A DNA stretch of 64,000 nucleotides from Cyrtodaria siliqua (lineage: Eukaryota > Mollusca > Bivalvia > Adapedonta > Hiatellidae): NCBI GenBank assembly GCA_037043455.1, contig JAWPHD010000238.1, positions 485,294 to 549,293 on the forward strand, written 5' to 3'. The notes beneath the pieces are model-generated. The model did no database searches. It was not told the DNA's origin and worked only from the letters and a program-made list of their open reading frames with translations. A program made the translations under genes and the position numbers. This document shows positions 23,976-35,141 of this stretch, in pieces; positions within the stretch are counted from its first letter, which is position 1, and each line of letters starts with the position of its first letter.

Positions 23976-23981
23976 AATAAA
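23976..23981 (+). terminator. Polyadenylation signal of the hydroxylase gene
   Basis: A canonical AATAAA lies 39 bases after the stop codon at 23937. It is followed within 30 bases by sequence leading to a T/G-rich tract (TTGTTTACGTG near 24000). Confidence 0.6.
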
Positions 23982-24250
23982 CCACAACAGAACACTGCAT
24001 TGTTTACGTGTAATTAAATGGACTAGATACGAGTTGGTGCCAACCCAAATACAAAAGAAACGACGACTCAGCTTGTTTTTGATGTTTTATCATAAATAGT
24101 ACTTCATATGGGGTTCATATTGCCAGCAGTTGTACAGTATTATTAAATGAAAGTGTGATTAAATCACAAAATATGTCTTAAGAAATGATTTAATATTAAG
24201 GACTTACACCATAAACACTAGCCGAATCGTTGAGTTTTCCAGACCAAACT

Positions 24251-24361
24251 ATTTCATTATAAACAACAATTACATCTGACGTTTCGTGTTTCATTATAAA
24301 CAACAATTACATCTGACGTTTCGTGTTTCATTATAAACAACAATTACATCTGACGTTTCGT
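24251..24361. repeat. 37-bp tandem repeat, three copies
   Basis: TTTCATTATAAACAACAATT followed by ACATCTGACGTTTCGTG occurs three times with no differences that I could see. It lies directly before the MITE at 24377. Confidence 0.9.
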
Positions 24362-24376
24362 GGGAGTATATAATTA

Positions 24377-24605
24377 TATACTCAGTTGCAAAAGAAACTG
24401 GACACTTTGAAAATGTTACTTTACACCCTATCCTCTTTATCAAGCGACAGTCCCTTAATGATTCGACCTATTAAAAAACAAATAACATGATACTGGCAAT
24501 GGAATGATACAATCTTTGGTACCTAACATGGCATATTCATTTTGGAATTTGTCAATTTAATTCTAAAAAAAACTAAGTGTCCACTTTCTTTTGCAACTGA
24601 GTATA
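24377..24605. mobile_element. 229-bp Tc1/mariner-type MITE
   Basis: The left end TACTCAGTTGCAAAAGAAAC and the right end GTTTCTTTTGCAACTGAGTA-like inverse enclose 229 bases including flanking TA on both sides. Terminal identity extends about 30 bases (GGACACTT against AAGTGTCC). A TA target is typical of Tc1/mariner. No coding capacity. Confidence 0.75.
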
Positions 24606-25329
24606 GTTAATTGCATATTGCATATTGCATATGCACATTGAATATGACACTGAAGCACACTATTATGATGGATTTATTCGTATTAGGATTATCACCCATA
24701 ATACTCCCAGATCGCATCCAGTCCCCTTTAATGTTAGGTAACGTTCGTTCGTTGTCCGTCTATCTGTTTGTATGTAAACATTTCTTTTTGCGATCGTTAT
24801 AAAAAAAACGACAGAAGCACAGGAATATTCCTCGTCTTGTTGGTCTTTCGTATGACCACGATATAGTTTTAATTTGGATACAATTTTACTCAAAGTTGTT
24901 TTGTTTTCTTACGTGAAATCAATTGGTCCATAGAATAATCCATTTAGCGAAAGCAGACGAGACATTATTATTAAATAAAATAAGCCATTTTATCACACCA
25001 TCCAAATTTCCCATCCATCATATCCCATCATATTCTAACATATCCCATCCATTTTGGATCTTTTTTTAAACATGGCGGACAAATATTTCTTAAAGTAGCT
25101 ATACCGCCAACAATAGCCAAATTTTAAAACATGCGTAGTACACTGTTTCTATACCTACTGACGACGAGGTACAATGTAACCAAACTCTGTAGACACAGTA
25201 TACACGGATTTAATAACCAGGCAAACCCAAAACTGGAGAGTCGAATTAAGAGTTACCCACTCATAATTGGTCATAATTAATTTAACGCACAGCCAGTCAC
25301 AGGCATTCTAAAATCTCGTAAATAAACCT
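24606..25329. repeat. Spacer with copy of a dispersed repeat
   Basis: Positions 25050-25330 resemble 32030-32240 in the same order (CCGCCAACAATAGCCAAA, CTACTGACGACGAGGTA, AAGAGTTACCCA, GTAAATAAACC). A reverse copy is near 30110-30340. CCCATCCATTTTGGA near 25045 also occurs near 46309 and, inverted, near 53820. Confidence 0.55.
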
Positions 25330-26285
25330 TTAGACGAGTGAGCCACAGGGCAACATACTCTCTGTCACCCTTTTTAATATAAAAATTAACAGTATAGTTA
25401 AAAGCATCAGTCCTAATGTGGATTGTTGTCTATATGTTGACGACTTTGTTATATGTTATCGTGCAAAAAACATTAACACTATTGAGAGACAATTACAACA
25501 ATGCCTCAATAAACTTCAGACCTGGTCTGATGAAAATGATTTTAAATTTTCTAAATCTGAAACTAATTGTATGCACTTTTGTCAACTACGTAAACATGAT
25601 GAAGACCCTCAACTAACACTAGATGGGTCACCAATACCAGTAGCGGATGAGACTAAATTCCTTGGTCTTATGTTTGACCGTATATTAACGTTTATACCAC
25701 GCCTTAAATAATTGAAGGCCAAATGCCTTAAAGCTCTTAATTTAGTTAAAGTTTTTGCAAACACTAATTGTGGAGCAGATCGTGAAGTACTTTTACAACT
25801 TTATAGATCTCTAATCACATCCAAGCTGGACTACGGCTCAATAGTATCAATCGCAAATCATACTTGCAGATGCTCGATCCTATACATAATCTAGGATTTA
25901 GACTCGCCTTAGGTGCCTTTCGTACATCACCAGCCTAAAGTCTATATGTTGAACTAATGTACCATCACTGTCTCATAGACGGGACAAATTAGCCCGTCAA
26001 TATGTCATTAAATTACAATCTAACCCTTCAAACCCAACTTTCGATACCGTTTTTAACTCTAATTATGAACCTCTTTTTGATCGAAAACCGAGGGCCATTC
26101 GACCATTTGGTCTTTGTATCAAACCAAAATTAAGAGACATTGAAATATACCTCTTATTTGATTGCCAAGTACAAAGTACTACAAATTCCACCGTGGTCTT
26201 TGGAAACCTCAACACTTATTTTTGATCTTTGTTATAGTAACAAATCCGGTACAGATACTACTACTATCTTTCAAAGCAAATTTCT
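25330..26285 (+). pseudogene. LINE copy 1 (RT catalytic part to start of RNase H), 5'-truncated
   Basis: It carries the catalytic YVDD at 25433-25444, then NTIERQLQQCLNKLQTWSDE, TLDGSPIPVADETKFLGL and, after a stop, KALNLVKVFANTNCGADRE and LYRSLITSKLDYGSIV. It is closely similar to 26286-28179 but has more stops and single-base gaps. It ends abruptly in the TVFQSKF-equivalent region, where copy 2 begins. Confidence 0.85.
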
Positions 26286-28179
26286 TTCAAAGCAATTTTG
26301 ATAACAAAGTATCAAAGTGGATTCCGGCGCCAACGAGGCACAACAGACAATCTCATACGAGTTGAATCGTTTATTAGAGAAGCTTTCATAAAAAAAGAAC
26401 ATCTAGTCGCTGTATTTTTTGACTTGGAGAAAGCTTATGATACTGCATGGAAGTACGGTATTATGAATGATCTGCATGACCTTGGTCTTAGAGGCCGATT
26501 ACCCATTTTTATAGAGAAATTCTTAGATGATAGACAGTTTCGTGTCCGAATGGGTTCAACCCTCTCTGACATTCATGAACAGGAGATGGGTGTGCCACAG
26601 GGCAGGATACTCTCTGTCACTCTTTTTAATATAAAAATAATTAGTATAGTTAAATGCATCAATCCTGGTGTGGATTGGTCTCTATATGTTGACGACTGTG
26701 TTATATGCTATCGTGCAAAAAACATGAACACTATTGAGAGACAAATTCAACAATGTCTCAATAAACTTCAGACCTGGTCTGATGAAAATGGTTTTACATT
26801 TTCTAAATCTAAAACTAATTGTATGCATTTTTGTCAACTACGTAAACATCATGAAGACCCTCATCTAACACTGGATGGCTCACCAATACCAGTAGTGGAT
26901 GAGACAAAATTCCTTGGTCTTATTTTCGACCGTAAATTAACATTTATACCACACCTTAAATACTTGAAGGCCAAGTGCCTTAAAGCTCTTAATTTACTTA
27001 AACTTGTTGCAAACACTAACTGGGGAGCGGATCGTAAAGTCCTCTTGTGACTTTACAGATCTCTAATCAGATCCAAGCTGGATTACGGCTCGATAGTATA
27101 TGGATCGACTCGCAAGTCGTACTTGCAGATGCTCGATCCTATATATAATCAAGGATTACGACTCGCCTTAGGTGCCTTTCGTACATCACCAGCCGAAAGT
27201 CTATATGTTGAAACTAATGAACCATCACTGTCTCATAGACGGGAAAAATTAGTCCTTCAATACGCCATTACATTAAAGTCTAACCCTTCAAACCCAACTT
27301 TCGATAATGTTTTAATCCAAGTTATGAACCTCTTTTTGATCGAAAACAGAAGGCCATTCGATCATTTGGTCTTCGTATTAAACCAAAATTAAGAGACACT
27401 GAAATCGACCTAAATTTAATTGCCAAGTACAAAGTACCACAAATTCCACCGTGGACTTTGGAAACACCAACAATTATTTTTGATCTTTGTTATAGTAACA
27501 AATCCAGTACAGACCCTACTGTCTTTCAAAGCAAATTTAATGAAATTAAATCGAAATACAGTAACTTTCAACATATATACACAGATGATTTCATCTCTTC
27601 AAGCACTGGGTAATATGAAACATGATAACCCAGCTGTGCTTCAACTTTTAGAAAAGTACACTTCTCTTATAGTTGATAATGTTATTATTTTTTGCTGGCT
27701 TCCACGCCATGTAGGAATACATGGTAATGATAGAGCTGATAGTGCTGCTAAGGCAGCATTATGTTTACATATATCTAATGCCAAATTACCTTATACTGAT
27801 TTTAAAAGTAGCATTAACACACATATATATTCGTAACTCGTGGCAAGCCGCTCGGGACTTGTCAGTGAACAATAAACTCCATTCAATTATACCGTTACTC
27901 GGAGAATGGCGTCCTCCTAGTAGACCCATTTGTCGAGAAGAAGTTGTCCTAGCCCGGTGCAGGATAGGGCATACACGTTATACTCAGTCATATTTATTAC
28001 AAGGTGAGCAATCACCAGAATGTATACCCTCCTTTGCACCGTTAACGATCAAACATATCTTGTTGGAATGTGTAGACTTTGATCCTATGCGACAAAGGTA
28101 CTACATAGTTAGTACTATGAAAGAGTTATTTGATACTATAGGTTTTAGTATTGTTTTAGATTTTCTGAAAGAAAACTGA
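26286..28179 (+). pseudogene. LINE copy 2 (RT plus RNase H)
   Basis: The reverse transcriptase starts YQSGFRRQRGTTDNLIRVES and continues VFFDLEKAYDTAWKYGI, MGVPQGRILSVTLFNI and YVDD at 26685-26696. RKVLL is followed by a stop at 27048-27050. Next come LDPIYNQGLRLALGAFRTSP and, after frameshifts, an RNase H-like segment with a YTD motif and WLPRHVGIHGNDRADSAAK. The C-terminus has RCRIGHTRYTQSYLL...HILLEC. An RNase H domain after the RT points to the I/Nimb-like group of LINEs (inferred). Endonuclease and ORF1 are absent and the frame is broken several times, so it is not active. Confidence 0.85.
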
Positions 28180-28265
28180 CTTTATAAATCATTATAATAT
28201 GTTCTTTTATATATTTACTGGTTTACACGCCCGTTGACGGCCATTTGTTGATTTACATATATATA

Positions 28266-29012
28266 TACACTGAACAAAATTGCTAAGTATCAACTTTTGT
28301 ATCTTAACTAACTTTCTTATTTTAAATATATTTTAGAAAAGATATATGATAAGTATTTTGTTTTGACCCATAGTTTGTAAAACATTTATTTTTTGTTTAA
28401 ATTGTTACATCTTTTGAGAGTTACCCTCCCTTTATAGGAAAACATGAAATGTGCTGATAAAACGCATAACATGAGTCAAAGATCGCTTAAAGATATAAAA
28501 TTCTTAAAATTGGTATGAAATAATAGAAAAAAACATAAACATTTGACCCCTTTATCGCAGATTCTCCGTCTATAAAAAAATGAAATATGGATAATCTTAA
28601 ATTACTTCCCTGTAAATTGAATATTGTTTGAAATTCAAGTAACTGTAATTCAGCGTTAACATTAAATATTTCGAAAATTTCTTTTGCAAACGCATTTGTA
28701 GTGGTAATGCTAGTAAAACATGATGTCAAAATAATTTTAACCGGCATATTTTAGAATTAGGAACATCGAAAGCTTCACTAATTCGAAGTACTTAATAAAA
28801 TCCTATATACCCAGTTGTATAAGTGTTATAACTTATTTCTAAGAAAACACATTGACTTAAAAGTTTTAAAATATGTTCATGCAATCAGAGTAGACGATTT
28901 ACACTCATTATTTTGCAGTTTAACCGTATCTCTAATCAAGCACAAAATACACAAAACAATGAGAATATTATTGACATATTCTTAGATTGATACTTAGCAA
29001 ATTGGTTTAGTA
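28266..29012. mobile_element. ~750-bp inverted-repeat element, TA-type
   Basis: The left end CACTGAACAAAATTGCTAAG (then TATCAA) mirrors the right end TTGATACTTAGCAAATTGGT (then TTAGTATA). The arms are about 28 bases with a few mismatches. The flanks are TA-rich, so a TA duplication is likely but cannot be delimited. The interior has no convincing ORF; the 86-aa frame at 28487-28747 has no recognised domain. Confidence 0.55.
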
Positions 29013-30110
29013 TATACATATATATAATATAGGGAGAGAATTTGAACTCACTAGGCTAGGCGCCCTGCCGTAGTTCGTCCGAAGGTTGTCTGTCCTTGGT
29101 AGTTCACAAATATTTCTCCCCATATATATAATATATATATATATATATATAATTTATATTACTACCATATCATCCCTTATTTATAAATAGTTTTATCTCT
29201 ATACATTTACATTAATTTTCAATTACTACTTCATTTCTTCATCTTTATTCAGTTTTTGCGCACAATATGACATATTTATGTGTCGACGTGCCGTAAAACA
29301 CCATTCATTCTTGCATTCATGCATTCATACATTCATTCATTCATTGAAAAACGGTTTTGTAGTGTATAATTTTACCATAATTTGGCGGGTTAATTTCTTT
29401 AAGTGGGGATAACGTATTCATGTAATTGACAGTAAATTAGATCTATATCCATGATAGTAAGATCCGATTGAGAAAAAAATCTCTGTTATTATGATTTTTT
29501 TTTTAATGTTTTCGATGATTTCGTCATATTTTCATTCATTTTAACTGAATTATTTAATCATCTGACACTGAGTTATTTCATTTAACACACTAACACTACC
29601 GTAACATATATCGAAGAAGTTCGTTTGACATATTTTAACGAAAACATTTGCGCCTGATAATCAAAATTGATATTAAAAGTGTGATTTCAACCATAACTCC
29701 TTGACCGGTATATAGATAAGTGGTTGTAGATATTTAAAATAGTCCACTTCATATTTAATATTCAAATCAATAACATGTTAACATCTTGCAGCAGTTATCT
29801 GATAACCATCTGATAACCACACGTGTGTTAGGTTGATAGTAGATATACGTATAACGTCCGTATATGCTTTAGTGACACTGCGCTATTTACGAGGTCGTTA
29901 TATGAGCTCTATACGCTAATAGTGAAATTGCATTGTCTGATATACCACAGATGGGTTACTAGTTGACATGAGTATTACAATTACAATTAACCCGAAAAAT
30001 AACGGCAAAACTACACAACAAAACCTTTCATCAAAGCTCTGTCCAGGTGTTCAGGTCATAATTAACTAATGTATATTTGCCGATTAAAAGTATAGTTTTT
30101 TCACGGGTTC
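29013..30110. other. Spacer with microsatellites
   Basis: It contains TA repeats near 29125-29150 and an ATTC-type tail at 29308-29345, following TGCCGTAAAACACCATTC. That phrase resembles the 3' end of the SINE family seen at 34909-35129, so a truncated SINE tail is likely. No gene seen. Confidence 0.5.
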
Positions 30111-30967
30111 TTAAAAGACACGTGACTTAATATGCGTAAAATTAATTATAAGTTGGTAACTCTTAATTCAACGCTCCAGTTCTGTGGTCTGGCATGGCTG
30201 GCTGTTTATATTGTGTGGGTATAGTTTGTATTCTCACTATATGTAAGTTATATATACACATTGTCGCCAGTAGGTTTAGAAACGGTACACATATGTTGAA
30301 AAGGTTGGCTGTTATTGGCGGGCTAGCTACTGTAATTAATAAGTTACGACAATGCTGTACCATTTGGGTGAAAGTATACAGTGTGTAGTTTATATATATG
30401 TATGCTTTATATATGATTGGTACTCCCTATACATATATAAATAAGAATATTAGGGAGACCATGGCAAATGGGGTTTTATTTTTGGTCTCATGTCGACTTT
30501 GTAGTTATCTAATTTAGGGTGAACAAATTTAGTTTCAGTTGACTTTTCGTCTATTCATTGTGTTTCCTTGCTATATAATACAATATGTGCATATACGAGC
30601 AGACACAGAAGTTGGAACATAACGGAAACGCGCATGGGGGATAAATGTGCATGCTTATTCTCAAGTGTGTTACATGTACGGCCGTTAAACTTTGCAAGTA
30701 ATATGGAAAATATTTTGATGTTGGAAGATAAGGGTACAGTTTTTGGCTCATACTGTATTAAGCTTTCTTTTGATTAATAGTTTGGATTAAATAATTGAAC
30801 ACAGCGCCATCATCAAATGCCATACCACAGAGTGTAACGTGTTGGTTATATCTTCTTTGAGTGTGCAATGGCATTGTATGAAAATGTTTAATTTTCACTT
30901 TTTACGATTGTCCATAGTCAAATTATATGAATGGAAACCTATTCGTTTTTAAATAAAACATTTAGCA

Positions 30968-31255
30968 AAGAAAGCTAACCCATGAATTTGTACAAGATAT
31001 ACATGCAATATAGAACGCAAACCCATGAATTTGTACAAGATATACATGCAATATAGAACGCAAACCCATGAATTTGTACAAGATATACAGCAAACCCATG
31101 AATTTGTACAAGATATACATGCAATATAGAACGCAAACCCATGAATTTGTACAAGATATACATGCAATATAGAACGCAAACCCATGAATTTGTACAAGAT
31201 ATACATGCAATATAGAACGCAAACCCATGAATTTGTACATAAGATATACATGCAA
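30968..31255. repeat. 43-bp minisatellite, about six and a half copies
   Basis: The unit contains GCAAACCCATGAATTTGTAC then AAGATATACATGCAATATAG. One internal copy (near 31080) lacks the last third. The three long reverse-strand frames across it differ only by phase, because 43 is not a multiple of three, so they are not genes. Confidence 0.95.
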
Positions 31256-31729
31256 TATATATAATCAGGGACACCGTAACCGGATTTAAATAAGCCGTGT
31301 AAGTAGATGAAGTGCGAATACAATCGTCTTATATTCCTTTTATGTAAAACTAGTATGCGTTATGTGGTAATTATGCTGGCATTAGTATAAGGAATTAAAT
31401 CTTTGCAGAAATGTGAACGTCTCTAAGAGTCTTTTAGATTTATAACAGATTTATACAATGAAATTCTGTAATTTTTTAAAGATTTTGTAAAAAATACATA
31501 AAAGCAAACGTTTCAATTTGAATTTGTTTTATTAGTTTAAAACAGTAACAATTATTGCAATTGTTGTTTAAGCACCTTTCAGCTATAGACCGCAAGAATG
31601 TATTACAAACATAATGTACACAGCCTGACTAATGAGTCGTCCTTTGTCCGTCCGTACGGAAACAAGTCTAAAACATTCATCACATGAGATGATATGCATT
31701 CATTTTTCACTTTTTTTACTGTATACCTA

Positions 31730-31755
31730 TATATATATATATATATATATATATG
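31730..31755. repeat. TA microsatellite
   Basis: A run of about 13 TA units directly left of the TTAA that begins the next repeat. Confidence 0.9.
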
Positions 31756-31759
31756 TTAA

Positions 31760-32376
31760 AGGGACACACGGCAATATTATAGACTTTATCATGCATTGAT
31801 AACAGTACCTCGGTTTATTATTCCAGCATCATTTTAACTTATACATACTTGCATAAAATTAAATAAAAGGTAATTAAACTTGGAGTTTTCTATCTGTCTT
31901 CGTTATTCTACCATAGGTTTAAATATATAATGGGGGTAGTGTAATCAACAATTAATAATATGCAAAAACAAATTAAAAATGGTTTGTAATTATGCAAATC
32001 ATGTAGAAACACTAAAGGGACGCCTCGAATATATCCCGCCAACAACAGCCAAATTGTACAACATATGTACACCCTTTCTAAACCTACTGACGAAGAGGTA
32101 TAACGTATACATTTTTTTAAAACTCTACACAGTATAAACGGCACTAAAAGCCAAAACAGGAGCGTCAATTTAAGAGTTACCAACATATAATTCATTTTAC
32201 GGATACTCAATCACGGGTATTTGAAGAATCCGTAAATAAACCGATACTTTTAATGGGTTTGTTAATAGATACATTATAATATGAACTGAACCTGGATAGA
32301 GTTTTGATTTATAGGGTAAGTTTGCCATTATTTGGCGGGTAAGTTTGTTTAAAAAATCAAATGTCATGTGTCCCCT
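31760..32376. mobile_element. Probable degenerate TTAA-type element
   Basis: It starts TTAA|AGGGACACACGGCAAT, the same end as 32447-32750, and appears to end near GTCATGTGTCCCCTAAAG. It contains blocks shared with 22000-22150, 25060-25330 and 30110-30340. The right boundary is tentative. Confidence 0.45.
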
Positions 32377-32446
32377 AAAGCGTTTTAGATACATTTGTGA
32401 TTTATTTACCCTGAACACCTTGGTGAGGTGAATATTGTATATTTAA

Positions 32447-32750
32447 AGGGACACACGGCAATCTTGATTTTTTAAAACTCACGGCGTCCCGCTAGTTTTT
32501 CTGGATAACTTATATTTGTTCGGTCATTACTATTAATTATAAGAATAGTAATAAGCAAATTGTATTTGCATATTATTCAATTTTGATATTAGTGCATCAA
32601 TAATGTATTAAAACTTTAGTAAAATAAGACAAAAAAGTGGATACTGAAAAAATTATTTATTTAAATGTAACCAGGTTAAAAGTAAACATGATCCTGGATA
32701 TAAAAATCGAGACACCCATTTCAAACACTTCAAGATTGCCGTGTGTCCCT
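32447..32750. mobile_element. 304-bp MITE with TTAA duplication
   Basis: The left end AGGGACACACGGCAATCTTG and the right end CAAGATTGCCGTGTGTCCCT are perfect inverses over 20 bases. TTAA flanks it at 32443-32446 and 32751-32754. The interior is AT-rich and non-coding. This is the cleanest TTAA element in the window. Confidence 0.85.
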
Positions 32751-32754
32751 TTAA

Positions 32755-33334
32755 CATTAAAATTTGTTTTTGTGTTAACCACTTAAGGAGCTGTCGTTAA
32801 TGATAGCTATAAGATACTATTAAACATAATATTTAAAATCGATGACATTATCAAATGTTTAATAACCAGTCATTTTACTGTCAATAGCGACCAAGCCATT
32901 ACAAAACAATGCCATAGGAAATCCGTAAAATAATTTCTACACATACATGCTGACGGCACACAGTACCTTGGTGACCACTAACGGCACATATATTGTATTA
33001 ACTTGGGAAGGGTAATCCATTGTAAAGAATTACCCCCACACTGACAGTGTCAATATAATTTATCATTCAAAATTACAACTGTGAGGTAGATATATCTGCC
33101 AAATTCATTCCAAGTGTTGCGACACAATGATCCACTATGATCCATGGCATGATGTTTATATAGCATATATAATATGGATGTCCTAATGCTACATGCATGT
33201 CGAAAACCGTTGGTTAGTATTACTCCTGAACACGTGATAAACACTGAAGTGAAACCCGTGCATAAGTGTGCGAGATACGTGATGCCACATCCAAATAATG
33301 GCGATGAGTAAAATCCATCAGGAAAACCCAATGC
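32755..33334. other. Region downstream of the unknown gene
   Basis: No ORF, repeat or inverted structure stood out. A canonical AATAAA on the minus strand was not seen close to the stop codon at 33335. Confidence 0.4.
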
Positions 33335-34180
33335 TCAACTCGGAGAAGCAGAAAATGAAACAGCACTTTTTGCATTGGATAGAGATGTTGTAGGTCTTTG
33401 GATGTCCGTGACTAGAAATGGTTTTTCAGTTGTAAAACTACCTAAAGACGTTGATGGTCTTTTAGCTGGATTGTTTTGCTTCCACGCTGAAAGTTTCGTA
33501 TCTAAAGCAGAATTCGTTTGTTCCAAATGCTCACTAACCTTTGTAGATTGTGGTCTGATTCCCGAACTAGTCACGGGCCGTTTATTTAATGATTTTAAAA
33601 ATTTAGATCCGGGTTTTGGGGCCGTTTTAGGGCGCCGTACTGGAGAACCGTTTCTGACAAAAGTGGAAAAAGGTTCAGGTCGCATTTCTCTGTCCTGTGA
33701 ACGTATAACTGCTATATTATCTGCAAGATATTTACACTGTTCCATTCGCCTCAATACCCTGGGGTCCAACTCAACTTTTCGACCTTTTCTAGCCTCCTTA
33801 GTAGGGTAGCAGACGGCGTCCATACCCTCGATACTGATGACGGGTTCCATTCTGCCAGGACCCGCTTTCTTGCCTCTTTGTAACGAGACGGGTTTGTTAC
33901 TAAGCAACTTGGAATCAATGTTCATCGGACCCAACGTAAAGGTGTTATCCTCATCATCAGAATCAAACGATGTCTTGTCGTAGTCGTACGTTGGAGTTTT
34001 CACATTTAGTCGTATCATATCGTCAAACATACTGATTTTATCTTTCCAATATCTCGTTAACATCCGTTTCTTTAAATCATCGATTTTTGATTCCTCCAAT
34101 CTTAATTCCAAATCTTTTCGCTTATTTTCCGAAATTGCGGTAAAATATTTTAAACCAGAATCGGTCATTTTGCCAGACAT
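33335..34180 (-). CDS. Uncharacterised basic protein, 281 aa, single exon
   Basis: I do not recognise this protein. The frame is intact from ATG at 34180 to TGA at 33335. Its codon use and open length in AT-rich DNA argue that it is real; the plus-strand frame at 33375-33809 is its shadow. Residues 10-60 are charged and probably helical (KRKDLELRLEES, DDLKKRMLTRYW). Residues 66-79 form an acidic patch (DYDKTSFDSDDED). Residues 137-161 (ELDPRVLRRMEQCKYLADNI) look like a second helix. The C-terminal 110 residues are basic, low in hydrophobics and carry five RP-x-(S/T)-like motifs (RRPKTAP, KRPVTSS, IRPQST, KRPSTS, QRPTTS). There is no signal peptide and no membrane segment. Such basic, RP-S/T-rich tails are common in microtubule- or axoneme-associated proteins, but that is only a suggestion. 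A spliced 5' UTR or upstream coding exon cannot be excluded. Confidence 0.75.
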   Translation of the reverse strand: MSGKMTDSGLKYFTAISENKRKDLELRLEESKIDDLKKRMLTRYWKDKISMFDDMIRLNVKTPTYDYDKTSFDSDDEDNTFTLGPMNIDSKLLSNKPVSLQRGKKAGPGRMEPVISIEGMDAVCYPTKEARKGRKVELDPRVLRRMEQCKYLADNIAVIRSQDREMRPEPFSTFVRNGSPVRRPKTAPKPGSKFLKSLNKRPVTSSGIRPQSTKVSEHLEQTNSALDTKLSAWKQNNPAKRPSTSLGSFTTEKPFLVTDIQRPTTSLSNAKSAVSFSASPS

Positions 34181-34896
34181 GTGTTCTACTCTACAACTTT
34201 TCCGAGAATGAGAGGAAAATATATACCGTAAAAACGATAGATAAAATCACTGACAATGAGAATAATGATCCGCTTTGTCAATAAGCAGACGAGATAAATA
34301 ACTTCTTTGTTGGATGGTCGATCGGATTTCAGAAGAAAAAAATCTCGCCTCTAAGTCGCAAGGCCGTCGTTATACCTCTCATTAGCTGGCTGACAGCAAT
34401 CGTATTTCTAATCGATCTCTGTCTATTCAACAGACGCTTTCACAGTTCGACATAAAAATAGTAGGGAATGTTTTTGTAATATATTCAATTCGAATATAGC
34501 GTTGAACTATTGATAACCTTAAATACTTCTTAAGTACAACCAAATCCTGATTACGAAGATAATCCTCGACCAATCAAAACGGACATAATATTTAATAATA
34601 TTTTAATAATAGCCTTGATTAATAGAACGGCCTACGTATCTAATCTTTCACTTATTTTCACAAGCGTATATCATATAACAATACATGTGCTTGACTGATG
34701 ATATACCTGTAGACGATCAACGTATTTAAAGATCAAACAATTTAAATAAAAGAATTATCTTTCATTGCGACCTGTATGTTTATATTTATATTATCGTGTA
34801 TTTGATAAATATTATTATACATATTCCATTTCTATCACGTAGTTCCATATCCACCTTATGTATAGACGGTAGACCTATACATATCTTCAGCATCTT
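34181..34896. other. Upstream region of the 281-aa gene
   Basis: It should contain the promoter of the minus-strand gene. No TATA box at a convincing distance and no known motif was identified. AT-rich, non-repetitive by eye. Confidence 0.4.
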
Positions 34897-34908
34897 ACTC
34901 TTTATATC

Positions 34909-35129
34909 CGCGTCTCCGTGGCAGGGATGGTAAAGACGCTGCGGGTTCGAACCCAACTGGGAGATCGACTTGTGAGAAAGTGTCGATTCTTACGGATGGC
35001 GGAAGGTAAGCACTGATTCTACCCAGGAAAAAGTGGGTGGTCTGCCTCCAACACTAAACAAATCAACAGTCATATATAGCCTAAAATGTGCTAGAAATGA
35101 CGCGAAACACCATTCAACCATCAGCAACA
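34909..35129 (+). mobile_element. tRNA-derived SINE, intact with 12-bp TSD
   Basis: The target-site duplication ACTCTTTATATC lies at 34897-34908 and 35130-35141. The head has a B box GGGTTCGAACCC and an A-box-like TGGCAGGGATGG, as in tRNA-derived SINEs. The body shares GTCGATTCTTACGGATGG and GGTGGTCTGCCTCC with three other copies in the window. It ends AACACCATTCAACCATCAGC, without a poly-A tail. Confidence 0.85.
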
Positions 35130-35141
35130 ACTCTTTATATC

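Noticed and set aside
30949..31323. Three overlapping minus-strand frames of about 100-124 aa
   Set aside because: They translate a 43-bp tandem repeat in three phases. The peptides are the same text shifted, with no start context or domain.
33375..33809. 144-aa plus-strand frame
   Set aside because: It lies antisense within the 281-aa gene. It is shorter and has no domain, so it is a shadow.
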